In this document: positions 7,109 to 16,500 of the stretch, in pieces
How the letters are laid out: every line of letters starts with the position of its first letter
Numbering within the stretch: the stretch's first letter is position 1
Source of the DNA: DAOMFM01 sp035429825
GTDB lineage: Bacteria > Acidobacteriota > Blastocatellia > UBA7656 > JADIYM01
Direction of reading: 5' to 3'
NCBI GenBank assembly: GCA_044224215.1
Contig: JBGAKX010000084.1
Coordinates: 1-22,009, forward strand
DNA length: 22,009 nt
Notes under the pieces: generated by a model
Databases searched by the model: none
Told to the model about the DNA's origin: nothing
Seen by the model: only the letters and a program-made list of their open reading frames with translations
Program-made: the position numbers and the translations under genes

Positions 7109-8332
7109 TTGCGAAAGAACTTTAGCATTCTCGCCGTCTCAGCGGCGATTCTCGCCTCGATCGTCGGACTGTACGGTTGCCAGGAGGGCGGCGCGCCCGG
7201 GTCGTCGTCCGACGACGTCGCCGCAACCGTCAACGGGATCAGCATTCCGGTCTCCAAAATCGACCAGATCATCGACCAGCAGATCAAGGCTTCGGGTCCG
7301 AACTCGCCTCAACTGACGCCCGTCGCGCTCGCCGCGGCCCGGCTTCAGGTCGTTGAGCAGTTGATCCAGGAAGAGGCGATGTACCAGCGCGCCCAGAAGG
7401 AGGGCGTCAGCCCGACGGAGGACGAGGTCAAGCAGGCGCTGCAGACGCAGATCCAGAAGTCCGGCATGTCGCAGGACGACTACCAGAAGCGTCTCAAGGA
7501 CCTCGGGCAGACCGAGGACCAGCTCAAGACCGACATGAAACGGCAGCTCGCAATCCAGAAGCTGCAGGACAAGGTGACGTCCAGCATCCCGGCCCCGACC
7601 GACGCCGAGGTCAAGAAGTACTTTGACGAGAACAAGGCGCAGATGACGGCGCCCAAGGGTCTCGAGCTCTCGGACATCATCGTCGATCCCGCGAACAACG
7701 GCGCCCGCGACGACGCGGTCGGCGACGCCGCGGCGGCGCAGAAGGCCCAGGAGATTTCCGGGGCTCTCAAGAGCGGGACGGACTTTGCCACCGTGGCGCG
7801 GTCGCGGTCCGAGGACCAGACGGCGCTCCAGGGCGGGTCGATCGGGTTCTTCTCCGAAGCCCAGCTGAAGCAGACGTTCCCGCCGGACATCCTCGCACAG
7901 CTCGGCGCTCTGCAGGTCGGCCAGATCACGGGGACGATCCAGTCGCAGGATGGCCGCTGGCACATCTTCAAGCTGAACGGCAAGCGCGACCAGAACCAGG
8001 AGCTCACGTTCGACGAGGTCAAGCAGCAGATCGCGCAGACGATCACGGATCAGCGCAAGCAGGTCGTGCTGAGCGCGCTCGTCATCGATGCCGTCGGATC
8101 TGCCACGATCAAGAACATCATCGCGTCGCAGATCATCGAGCATCCCGACACGTTCGGCGCGCTGCGTCCGTCCCCGCTTACGCAGCCCACGGCCGGCGCA
8201 CCGGCTCAGCCCGCACCTGCGCAGACGGCTCCGGCGCAGCCTGCGGCGCAGCCTGAAGCCCAGCCGTCAGCTCCGGCCAAGAACGAGGCTGCAAAGCCTG
8301 CACCGGCCGCCGCGAACGGGAACAAGAAGTAG
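7109..8332 (+). CDS. SurA/PrsA-like parvulin peptidyl-prolyl isomerase, predicted lipoprotein
   Basis: This is a 407-aa predicted envelope chaperone/isomerase that would help fold exported proteins. From TTG 7109 the protein opens with MRKNFSILAVSAAIL and a hydrophobic stretch ending LYGC, with Cys24 a plausible lipidation site. A SurA_N-like helical region (about 35-180) contains repeated Gln/Lys-rich helices. A PpiC rotamase domain follows (about 183-293: LKSGTDFATVARSRSED, GGSIGFF, WHIFKLNGKR). The usual first parvulin histidine (SHIL) is replaced, reading LSDIIV, so catalytic activity may be weak. The last 57 residues are a Pro/Ala/Gln-rich tail. The start choice rests on the AAGGAG at 7096. 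The gene is followed by a strong hairpin, so it is probably monocistronic. Confidence 0.88.
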   Translation: MRKNFSILAVSAAILASIVGLYGCQEGGAPGSSSDDVAATVNGISIPVSKIDQIIDQQIKASGPNSPQLTPVALAAARLQVVEQLIQEEAMYQRAQKEGVSPTEDEVKQALQTQIQKSGMSQDDYQKRLKDLGQTEDQLKTDMKRQLAIQKLQDKVTSSIPAPTDAEVKKYFDENKAQMTAPKGLELSDIIVDPANNGARDDAVGDAAAAQKAQEISGALKSGTDFATVARSRSEDQTALQGGSIGFFSEAQLKQTFPPDILAQLGALQVGQITGTIQSQDGRWHIFKLNGKRDQNQELTFDEVKQQIAQTITDQRKQVVLSALVIDAVGSATIKNIIASQIIEHPDTFGALRPSPLTQPTAGAPAQPAPAQTAPAQPAAQPEAQPSAPAKNEAAKPAPAAANGNKK

Positions 8333-8363
8333 CGGCAGGATTCCAGCTGCCAACCTTCCACCT

Positions 8364-8403
8364 CGAGGCGCGTGCCAGCCGGTCTGGCGCGCGCCTCGCC
8401 TTT
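8364..8403 (+). terminator. Strong terminator hairpin after the parvulin gene
   Basis: Fifteen base pairs (8364-8378 with 8384-8398, one G-U) close a 5-nt loop and are followed by CC and TTT. This is the strongest hairpin I found in the window. It lies 31 bases after the parvulin stop and 37 before the ABC-F start. The short T run leaves efficiency uncertain. Confidence 0.75.
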
Positions 8404-8404
8404 C

Positions 8405-8424
8405 GTCGCGGAATGAACCGCGAC
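8405..8424 (+). repeat. Second hairpin in the ABC-F leader
   Basis: GTCGCGG (8405-8411) and CCGCGAC (8418-8424) form a 7-bp stem with loop AATGAA, directly after the terminator hairpin and 16 bases before the ABC-F start. The loop contains the ATG of a possible seven-codon open frame (8413-8436, MNRDRCT). It may be a leader element or chance. Confidence 0.4.
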
Positions 8425-8440
8425 CGTTGCACCTGACCCG

Positions 8441-10330
8441 ATGCTGTTCAGATTCGACACCGTCAAGAAGGCCTACGGCGCGCACACGATCCTCGAGGAC
8501 GCCACGTTCCAGATCAACCCGGGCGAGCACGTCGGCCTGGTCGGGCGGAACGGCGCCGGAAAGACGACGCTGTTCAAGCTGCTGCTTGGCGTCGAAGACC
8601 CGGACTCCGGACAGATCGACCGGATTCGCGGTCTTCGCATCGGTCTGCTCGAGCAGCAGGTCGGCATTGAACAGACGGGCACGGTGCGCGAAGCGACGCT
8701 CGAGGTGTTCTCGGATCTTGCCGACATGGAGACCGAGATGCGGCGCCTCGAGCACGAGATGGCGTCGGTCGCGGGCGACGAGCTCGACACGATCCTCGAG
8801 ACCTACAGCGATCTTCAGCACCGGTTCGAGGAGCGCGACGGGTTCTCGGCGCACGCCCGCGCCGAATCGGTGCTGCTCGGGCTCGGATTCACGCGCGACG
8901 ACTTCGATCTGCAGGCCGCAACGCTCAGCGGCGGCCAGCGCGCTCGGCTCGCGCTCGCCCGACTCCTCCTCGAAGAGCCGGACATCCTGCTGCTCGACGA
9001 ACCGACGAACCATCTCGACATCAAGGCCGTCGAGTGGCTCGAGGAGTTTCTTGCCGCGTATCGATCGGCGTACGTCATCATCTCGCACGACCGGTTTCTG
9101 CTCGACCGTACGGCGAACCGCATCATCGCTGTCGAGCTCGGGAAGACGGCGTCGTACAACGGGAACTACTCGGCCTACCTCGTGGAACGCGACGAGCGCC
9201 GCTTGCTCGCCGAGAAGCGTTACCGCGAGCAGATGGAGCTGATCGAACGGACCGAGGAGTTCATTCGCCGCAACATCGCCGGCCAGAAGACCAAGCAGGC
9301 CAAGTCGCGTCGGAAGCTGCTCGAGAAGATGGACCGGGCCGAGCGTCCCGTGACGGACCGGAGCCAGGCCCGCTTCGGCTTTGGCGCCGCCTCGCGAACC
9401 GGCCGTGAAGTGCTGGTTACCGACGAGCTGGCGATCGGTTTTCCGGGTGTCACGCTCGCCGCGGGTCTGAACGTCACGGTCGAGCGTGGCGATCGCCTCG
9501 GAATCGTCGGCGGGAACGGCACCGGCAAAACGACGCTCTTCAAGACCCTCCTCGGCGACGTGCCGCCAGTCGCGGGCGAATTCGTCTGGGGTCACAACGT
9601 GTCGACCGGGTACTACGACCAGCACCTGTCCGACCTCGATCCGACGCACGAAGTGATCGAGGAGATGCGCATCGCAATGCCGGGCGCCGACGATCCGGCG
9701 CTGCGCAGCTATCTCGCGAGGTTTCTCTTCTCGGGCGACGACGTGTTCAAGCGCGTGGCGAGCCTGTCGGGCGGCGAGCGCAGCCGGCTGTCGCTCGCGA
9801 AGCTCATCGCCGGCGGCAAGAACACGCTGATGCTCGACGAGCCGACGAACCACCTCGACATTCCGGCGCGCGAGGCGCTGGAGGAGTCACTCGAGGAGTT
9901 TCCGGGAACGCTGCTCGTGATCTCGCACGACCGGTACTTTCTCGATCGCATCTGCAACAGGCTCGTGAGCATCGAGGATGGCAGGACCGAGGTCTTCGAG
10001 GGATCGTATTCCGAGTGGGCGGATCTCGTCGCGCAGCGGCGCGCGAGCGAGCGCGAAACCCAGCGCGCCGGCAAGCTCGCCGATCGCGCTGCCGACGAGG
10101 CGAAACCTGCTGCCGCAAAACCCAAACGGACGTCGACGAGGCCGATTTCCGACATCGAGACCGACATCGCCGAGATCGAGGCCGAGATCGCCGACATCGA
10201 CACCGCGATGGCCCGGCGGGAGATTGCAAGCGATCATCTGAAGCTCGCGCCGCTGATCGAGGCGCGCGCGCACGCCAGCGAGCGTCTCGAGCGATTCCTC
10301 GCCGAATGGGAGGACGCATCGGCCCAGTAG
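8441..10330 (+). CDS. ABC-F family ATPase (Uup-type, ribosome-associated)
   Basis: This is a 629-aa soluble protein with two ATP-binding cassettes and no membrane segment. ABC-F proteins bind the ribosomal E site and relieve translational stalling. Cassette 1 has Walker A GRNGAGKT (35-42), signature LSGGQ (162-166) and LLLDEPTNHLD. Cassette 2 has Walker A GGNGTGKT (357-364), LSGGE (442-446) and LMLDEPTNHLD. Between them lies the charged helical linker (about 240-320, ERRLLAEKRYREQMELIER) that contacts P-site tRNA in this family. The C-terminus (about 530-629) has an Ala/Lys/Pro hinge and a Glu-rich coiled coil, as in Uup. A housekeeping Uup/YbiT-like role is more likely than antibiotic resistance. 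No clear Shine-Dalgarno site precedes the ATG. Confidence 0.93.
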   Translation: MLFRFDTVKKAYGAHTILEDATFQINPGEHVGLVGRNGAGKTTLFKLLLGVEDPDSGQIDRIRGLRIGLLEQQVGIEQTGTVREATLEVFSDLADMETEMRRLEHEMASVAGDELDTILETYSDLQHRFEERDGFSAHARAESVLLGLGFTRDDFDLQAATLSGGQRARLALARLLLEEPDILLLDEPTNHLDIKAVEWLEEFLAAYRSAYVIISHDRFLLDRTANRIIAVELGKTASYNGNYSAYLVERDERRLLAEKRYREQMELIERTEEFIRRNIAGQKTKQAKSRRKLLEKMDRAERPVTDRSQARFGFGAASRTGREVLVTDELAIGFPGVTLAAGLNVTVERGDRLGIVGGNGTGKTTLFKTLLGDVPPVAGEFVWGHNVSTGYYDQHLSDLDPTHEVIEEMRIAMPGADDPALRSYLARFLFSGDDVFKRVASLSGGERSRLSLAKLIAGGKNTLMLDEPTNHLDIPAREALEESLEEFPGTLLVISHDRYFLDRICNRLVSIEDGRTEVFEGSYSEWADLVAQRRASERETQRAGKLADRAADEAKPAAAKPKRTSTRPISDIETDIAEIEAEIADIDTAMARREIASDHLKLAPLIEARAHASERLERFLAEWEDASAQ

Positions 10331-10357
10331 CGTTGTTGTTCCGCTTCGGGCTGTCGA

Positions 10358-10366
10358 TGCTATAAT
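10358..10366 (+). promoter_or_regulatory. Extended -10 promoter of the TPR/sigma-54 activator gene
   Basis: TGCTATAAT is a perfect extended -10 element. No good -35 is present at the right spacing (TTCCGC at 16 bases, TTGTTC at 19), as is common for extended -10 promoters. Transcription would start near 10373, giving a leader of about 100 bases before ATG 10472. Confidence 0.75.
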
Positions 10367-10471
10367 CGGCCGGTTCCCTCCTCCGCGATTTCGCAGCACT
10401 CACAATTCCGTCGGTCTTGCGGCTCCCACGCGGTCTCGGAGGCACAACTCGGCCAGGAGTTCTCCATCGAG

Positions 10472-13426
10472 ATGACCACCTCTAAGGCGCGCCCGTACGG
10501 CGACGTGTCCGATCGGTTGGAGGCTGTCTTCACGGCGATCGATCGCGGGGAACGTGACGGTGCGCTTGCCCTGCTCGGGGATCCGACGCTCACGACCGAC
10601 GAGCGTGCGGCCTTGCGCGGAGCTATCGGTGAGTCGCTCGAGATGGCCGGCAAGTTCGACGAAGCACTCTCGATCCTTGTCGAGTACGAGGATCCGAACG
10701 CCCATTCGTACCTCTCGAGCGAGACGAGCGCGCGTCTGTGGCTGCAGCTCGCGAGCCTGTACCGGTGGGTGAACGAGGTTCCGCGCTCGATCACGTTCGC
10801 GAACCACAGCCTGCGGGCCGCAGGAACCGACTATTCGCGCGGACGGGCGCACCGGATCCTCGGGTACGTCTACTGGATGCTCGACGAGTACGCGATCTCG
10901 CGCGACCACCTGATGCAGGCGCTCGAATGCCACGCGACCGACGGCGACCCACACGAACTGGCGAGCACGTACTGGAACCTGGCGATGGTCGACAACGTCG
11001 AGGGCCGCCCCGAGGCCGCTCGGCAGGACTGCCTGAAGGGATTCGAACTGCTGAAGGGCACGTCGTCACTCAAGCCGCGCGATCACCTGCTGATGGGGCG
11101 CCTGTTGAACAACATGGCGCTCATCAACACAGATCGCGGCGACGTGCACCGCTCGATCGCCGACTACGAAAAGTCGATCGAGCACTGGTCCTTCGTCGAG
11201 GACCGCCGGTTTCTCGCGCTCGCGTACAACAACCTCGGCGATGCACTGCTCGCCGTTGGCGAGTGGAAGCGCGCAGAGGCGGCGCTCCTGACGTCGCTGC
11301 AGTACATTCGCCAGTCTTCGAGCAAGCGCAGCGAGTCGACCGTTCTCCTCACGCTGGCGGATCTTCAGTTGTACCAGGGCAAGATCGACCAGGCGATGGA
11401 AACCGCCATGCGCGCGTTCACGCTCGCGCGCGAGCGCAACCTGAAGTCCGCGGAGGCCGACTGCTGGCTCACGCTCGGCTACATCCACCACGCGGCCGGG
11501 CGTCCCGCCGATTCGATGGTCTGTTTCAACACATGTCTCGAACTCGAGGAGCGCATGGGCCGCATGGTCACGCTGCCCGAGACTCTGATCGCGCTCAGCG
11601 AGCTTGCGCTGGCCATGGGCGAGCGCGACACCGCCGGCGAACATCTGCGCCGCGCGGTCAAGATACTGATCGAACAGCCCAACCTGTACCATTCCGGGCT
11701 GTTGGCACGCGCGGAAGGGCGGCTCCGCGCGGGGCTCGGCGAGTTCACGGAGGCCATCAGCGCGCTCGCTCAGTCGATCTCGATCTTCGAGTCGACGAGT
11801 TATGTCTATCAGGCGGCCCTGTCGCATCTGGAGATGGGCCGCGTCCTTGCGCGAACCGCGAACAAGGTCCGTGCGTCGAGCCACTTGAAGCGCGCGCTGC
11901 GGACGTTTTCGGAGCTCCACGCAGAGCGCGCACGACTGGAGGCAGAGGAGGTCCTCGCCGCAACGCGCCAAAGCGGAACGCTGTCGACGGTGCTACCCTC
12001 GGTCTTCACGCTCGACGCGCTGATCATCGAGCGGCTCGTCGCCGCGACGTCGTCGCACGAACTGCTGTTGCGCGAGCTCGCCACGATCATCCGCGACGAG
12101 ACCAGCCAGACCGCGGTGTTGTTCGAGGTGATGAACGACAACGACCTCAAGCTGATCACGGCGCGCGGCTGCGACCGCGAGTACGCGTACGAGGCCGCGC
12201 GCGAGGCGGTCCGGTACCTGACCGAGCACCAGTTGCCGGAGTCGGGCGCTAAGGTGAAGTTCCTGACCGACCGCCGCGAGCACGCGCCGCGGCGATTCAT
12301 GCTCTACACGACCGCCGATGCGTCGTCGGCGATCGGTCACCTGGACTCACTCCTCAAGCTCGTCGAACAGGGACTCGAGGTGTGCACATTGCGTGCGACC
12401 GCCGCGCTCGGGAAGCAGCCGGCGCAGCGCGTTGCGACCGAGATGTACGATTCCCCGCTGGGAATCGTCGCGGCGAGCGCGGCGATGCGATCGGTCATCG
12501 ACCAGATCCGGCGCATCCGGTCGTCGGACGTGACGGTGCTGATCACGGGCGAATCGGGCGTCGGCAAGGAGCTCGTCGCCCGCGCGATACACCACGAGTC
12601 CGCGCGCCGCAGCAAGATATTCCTTCCGTTCAACTGTGCCGCGGTGCCCGACGATCTGATGGAGTCGCGCCTGTTCGGCCATCGCAAGGGAGCCTTCACG
12701 GGCGCGACATCGGACCGGGTCGGCGTGGCGCGCGCAACGGAAGGCGGGTCGCTGTTTCTCGACGAGATCGGCGAGATCGCGCTCGAGGTCCAGCCAAAGC
12801 TGCTCCGGTTCCTGCAGGAGCACGAGATTCAGCCGCTCGGCGAGGACCGCCCGATCACCGTCGACGTCCGCGTCATTGCCGCGACGAATCGAAATCTCGA
12901 GGAGTTCGTGGCCGAGCGCCGCTTCCGCGAGGACCTCTACTACCGTTTGAACGTCATTCGCGTGAACGTCCCGCCGCTCAGGGAACGGCGTGAGGACATT
13001 CGAATCCTCGCCGAGCGATTCCTGAAGGAGGTGCTCCAGCGCGAGGGGCGCCAGGCGGTGCTCGCAAACGAAGCGGCGGAACGGCTCGAGTCGTATGCCT
13101 GGCCTGGTAACGTTCGCCAGCTCAGAAACGAGATCGAGCGAGCGGTGGCGATGGTTGAGGAGGGCGGAATGATTCTCGCCGAGCACTTCTCGCCTGAGAT
13201 CGGTCGCGCCGAGGCCGTGGCCAAGCCGAGTGGCGAGACGGTTGATCCTTCGATACTCGTGGCTCTCGACCAGTTGAACCTTGAGGTGGCGACGGCCGCG
13301 GTCGAGCGCGTCTTCGTGACCCGCGCGCTCGCGCGCAACGGCGGCAACATCACGCACGCCGCAAAGGCGCTCGGATTGAGCCGACAGGGCCTGCTGCTCA
13401 AGAAGAAGCGGCTGAACATCGAGTAG
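10472..13426 (+). CDS. Sigma-54-dependent transcriptional activator with N-terminal TPR sensor
   Basis: This is a 984-aa enhancer-binding protein that would remodel sigma-54 RNA polymerase at -24/-12 promoters. Residues about 10-500 form TPR-like helical repeats (for example LLNNMALINTDRGDVHRSIA and ALAYNNLGDALLAVGEW). About 510-640 looks like a degenerate GAF-type domain. The AAA+ core has Walker A GESGVGKE (693-700), an intact GAFTGA sigma-54 loop (740-745), Walker B SLFLDEIGE with D764/E765, and PGNVRQLRNEIERAV. The last 40 residues form a Fis-type helix-turn-helix (GGNITHAAKALGLSRQGLLL). No receiver or kinase domain is present, so the input is probably a protein or ligand bound by the TPR/GAF part. 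The start has AGGAG at 10455-10459. Its targets are unknown. Confidence 0.92.
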   Translation: MTTSKARPYGDVSDRLEAVFTAIDRGERDGALALLGDPTLTTDERAALRGAIGESLEMAGKFDEALSILVEYEDPNAHSYLSSETSARLWLQLASLYRWVNEVPRSITFANHSLRAAGTDYSRGRAHRILGYVYWMLDEYAISRDHLMQALECHATDGDPHELASTYWNLAMVDNVEGRPEAARQDCLKGFELLKGTSSLKPRDHLLMGRLLNNMALINTDRGDVHRSIADYEKSIEHWSFVEDRRFLALAYNNLGDALLAVGEWKRAEAALLTSLQYIRQSSSKRSESTVLLTLADLQLYQGKIDQAMETAMRAFTLARERNLKSAEADCWLTLGYIHHAAGRPADSMVCFNTCLELEERMGRMVTLPETLIALSELALAMGERDTAGEHLRRAVKILIEQPNLYHSGLLARAEGRLRAGLGEFTEAISALAQSISIFESTSYVYQAALSHLEMGRVLARTANKVRASSHLKRALRTFSELHAERARLEAEEVLAATRQSGTLSTVLPSVFTLDALIIERLVAATSSHELLLRELATIIRDETSQTAVLFEVMNDNDLKLITARGCDREYAYEAAREAVRYLTEHQLPESGAKVKFLTDRREHAPRRFMLYTTADASSAIGHLDSLLKLVEQGLEVCTLRATAALGKQPAQRVATEMYDSPLGIVAASAAMRSVIDQIRRIRSSDVTVLITGESGVGKELVARAIHHESARRSKIFLPFNCAAVPDDLMESRLFGHRKGAFTGATSDRVGVARATEGGSLFLDEIGEIALEVQPKLLRFLQEHEIQPLGEDRPITVDVRVIAATNRNLEEFVAERRFREDLYYRLNVIRVNVPPLRERREDIRILAERFLKEVLQREGRQAVLANEAAERLESYAWPGNVRQLRNEIERAVAMVEEGGMILAEHFSPEIGRAEAVAKPSGETVDPSILVALDQLNLEVATAAVERVFVTRALARNGGNITHAAKALGLSRQGLLLKKKRLNIE

Positions 13427-13450
13427 GCCCGGGCTCCACGCCCGACTCGC

Positions 13451-13481
13451 AAACCCCAAGATATTGACGTTGTTGGGGTTT
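13451..13481 (+). repeat. Perfect inverted repeat between the activator gene and dnaE
   Basis: AAACCCCAA (13451-13459) and TTGGGGTTT (13473-13481) form a 9-bp stem with a 13-nt loop. The right arm ends in TTT only, so it could be a weak terminator of the activator gene or an operator just upstream of the dnaE promoter. Confidence 0.45.
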
Positions 13482-13491
13482 CGGACACAAC

Positions 13492-13520
13492 TTGTAGGCG
13501 GCTGTGCGCTGTGCTACAGT
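13492..13520 (+). promoter_or_regulatory. Sigma-70 promoter of dnaE
   Basis: TTGTAG (13492-13497), a 17-base spacer and TACAGT (13515-13520) with TG-C before it make an extended -10 promoter (4/6 in each hexamer, correct spacing). A start near 13527 would give a leader of about 57 bases before ATG 13584. Confidence 0.6.
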
Positions 13521-13583
13521 GCGGGATCACACGTACTGAACAGCGTTCGGGGTTTACCTGGATCGATCTGGGGACTGGTTTCC

Positions 13584-16500
13584 ATGGCCGACAAGCAGTT
13601 TGTCCACCTGCACCTTCACACGGATTACAGCCTCCTCGACGGCGCAATTCAGATCAAGAAGCTTGCCGCCCGGGCCGCCGAACTGAACATGCCCGCGGTC
13701 GCCATGACCGACCACGGCAACATGTTCGGCGCCATCTCGTTCTTCAACGAGATGAAGAAGGTCGGTGTGAAGCCGATCGTCGGGTGCGAGGTCTACGTCG
13801 CCCGCGGCAACCATACCGACCGGGGGGAACCCGACCGGCCGAAGGGGATGAACCACCTCATCCTGCTCGCGACGAACCTCGCCGGCTACCGGAATCTCGT
13901 CAAGCTGACGAGTTACGGCTACACGCAAGGCTACTACTACAAGCCGCGCATCGACCGTGACCTGCTGGCGTCGCACAGCGAAGGCCTCGTGGGTCTGTCG
14001 GCGTGCCTCTCGGGTGTCCCGTCACAGCTCGTCATGCACGAACAGTTCGACGAGGCCGAGCGCCAGTCGCTGCTCTTCAACGAGATTCTCGGTCAGGGGA
14101 ACTACTTCCTCGAGGTGCAGAAGCAATCCGGCATCGACGTGCAGGACCGGGTCAACAAGGGCCTTTTCGAGATCTCGCAGCGTACGGGTATTCCGCTTGC
14201 CGTGACGAACGATTCGCATTTCCTGAACCGCGAGGACTACGACGCGCACAGCGCACTGTTGTCGATCGGAACCGGCAAGCCACTCAGCCAGGGGGGCATG
14301 CACTACAGCCCGGACCACTACTTCCGGTCACAGGAGGAGATGTGGAACCTGTTCGGGCGCGACCTCCCCGAGGCGCTCGAGAATACGACCCGCATCGCCG
14401 AGCGGTGCGAGCTCGAGATTCCGATGGGCGAGAATCACCTGCCGAAGTTCCGGGTGCCCGACGGCCATACGGTCGACTCGTATTTCGCCGAGGTCGCGCG
14501 ACTTGGCCTCGAGGAGCGGTGGGAGACGTTTATTCGCGACTTCCCGAACCGGAAGCACTCGCGCGACGAGTACCTGGACCGGCTCGAGCTCGAGCTGCAG
14601 GTGATCTCGCAGATGGGATTTTCGGGCTATTTCCTTATCGTGTGGGACTTTATCCGGTTTGCGAAGGAGCAGAACATCCCCGTGGGACCGGGCCGCGGCA
14701 GCGCCGCCGGCTCGCTCGCCGCGTATTCGCTGAAGATCACGGACGTGGACCCGTTGCAGTACGACCTGCTGTTCGAGCGATTCCTGAATCCCGAACGCGT
14801 CTCGATGCCCGACATCGACATCGACTTCTGCGTGCGCGGCCGCGGCGACGTCATCAAGTACGTGTCCGACTACTATGGCCGCGATCACGTGTCGCAGATC
14901 ATCACGTTCGGAACGATGGCGTCGAAGGCCGCAATCAAGGACGTCGGTCGCGCGCTGGAGATGACGTTCGGCGAGGTAGACCGGATCGCCAAGATGATCC
15001 CGCCGCCGATCCGCGGGCGCAACGTATCGATCGAGGATGCGATCGAGCTGAACGCCGAGCTCAAGCAGGAGATCGAGCGCAACCCGCAGGTCCGGCAGTT
15101 GATCGATCTCGCCAAGCGCCTCGAGGGCTGCTCGCGGCACGCGTCGGTACACGCTGCGGGCGTGGTCATTTCGCCAACGCCGCTCCACGAGCTGGTTCCC
15201 GTCTACAAGTCGGCCAAGGACGAAATCACGACCCAGTACGCGATGTCGGATCTCGAGAAGACCGGCATGCTGAAGATGGACTTCCTCGCGCTGACGACGC
15301 TCACGATCATCTCCGATTGTCTGAACACGATCGAGCGCGAGACGGACGAGCGGCTGGACCTCTCCAAGATCCCGCTCGAGGACGCGAGTGCTCTCAAGGT
15401 CTTTGTCGAAGGCCGGACGGAAGCGATCTTTCAGTTCGAGAGCTCGGGGATGCGCGAGATCTGCCGCAAGCTCAAGCCCGAAGGCATCGACGATCTCGCG
15501 GCGCTCAACGCGCTCTACCGGCCAGGCCCGATCGACTCCGGCATGGTGGACGACTTCATCGACCGCCGGCACGGACGCAAGAAGGTCACGTTCGACTTCC
15601 CCGCCCTGCAGGACATCCTCGGCCCGACGCTCGGAATCGTCGTCTTCCAGGAGCAGGTCATGGCCCTGTTCCAGACGCTGGCTGGCTACTCGCTCGGCGA
15701 GGCGGACATCGTGCGCCGCATCATGGGCAAGAAGAAACGCGACGAGCTGGACAAGCACAAGAAGCGGTTTCTGGACGAAGGCGAGGCCCGCGGCAACAAT
15801 CGGACAAAGCTCGAGAAGCTGTGGCAGATGCTCGAGGGGTTTGCCGACTACGCGTTCAACAAGTCGCACAGCGTTGCGTACGCATTGCTCGCGTACCAGA
15901 CCGCGTACCTGAAGGCGCACTACCCGACGCATTTCTGGGCGGCCGTCCTCTCGAACGAGCTCGACAACACCGACAAGGTGGCCCGGTACATCGGCGAGGC
16001 GCGCGCCTCCGGCATCAAGGTGCTCCCGCCCGACGTGAACATCAGCACCGACCTGTTCACCCCGATGGGAAACACGATCCGTTTCGGGCTTGCGGCCATC
16101 AAGGGGCTTGGGCAGTCCGCTGTCGGCGCCATAGTAGATGCGCGCGATTCAGGCGGGCCGTTCACTTCGATCCACGATTTCTGCGAGCGTGTCGATTCGC
16201 GCGCGGTGAACCGGCGAATCCTCGAGTGCCTGATCAAGTCTGGCGCGTTCGATTCGCTCGGAGCGCGTCGACGCCAACTCTTCGAAGTCATCGACTCCGC
16301 GATCGAATCCGGCGCGCGCGCACAGCGCGACCGCGCGACGGGGCAGGTCGGACTATTCGCGGTGATGGGAGGCGAGGCGATGCCGGCTGAGATTCGGCTG
16401 CCGGATCTCGAGGAATGGTCGCAGCGCGAAATCCTGACGGGCGAGAAGGAGACGGTCGGGTTCTACATCACCGGCCACCCGCTCGCGCACCACAAGGAGG

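Noticed and set aside
14003..16390. 795-codon plus-strand open frame inside dnaE
   Set aside because: It overlaps the palm and finger codons of dnaE in another frame and is Arg/Ala/Gly-rich without motifs.
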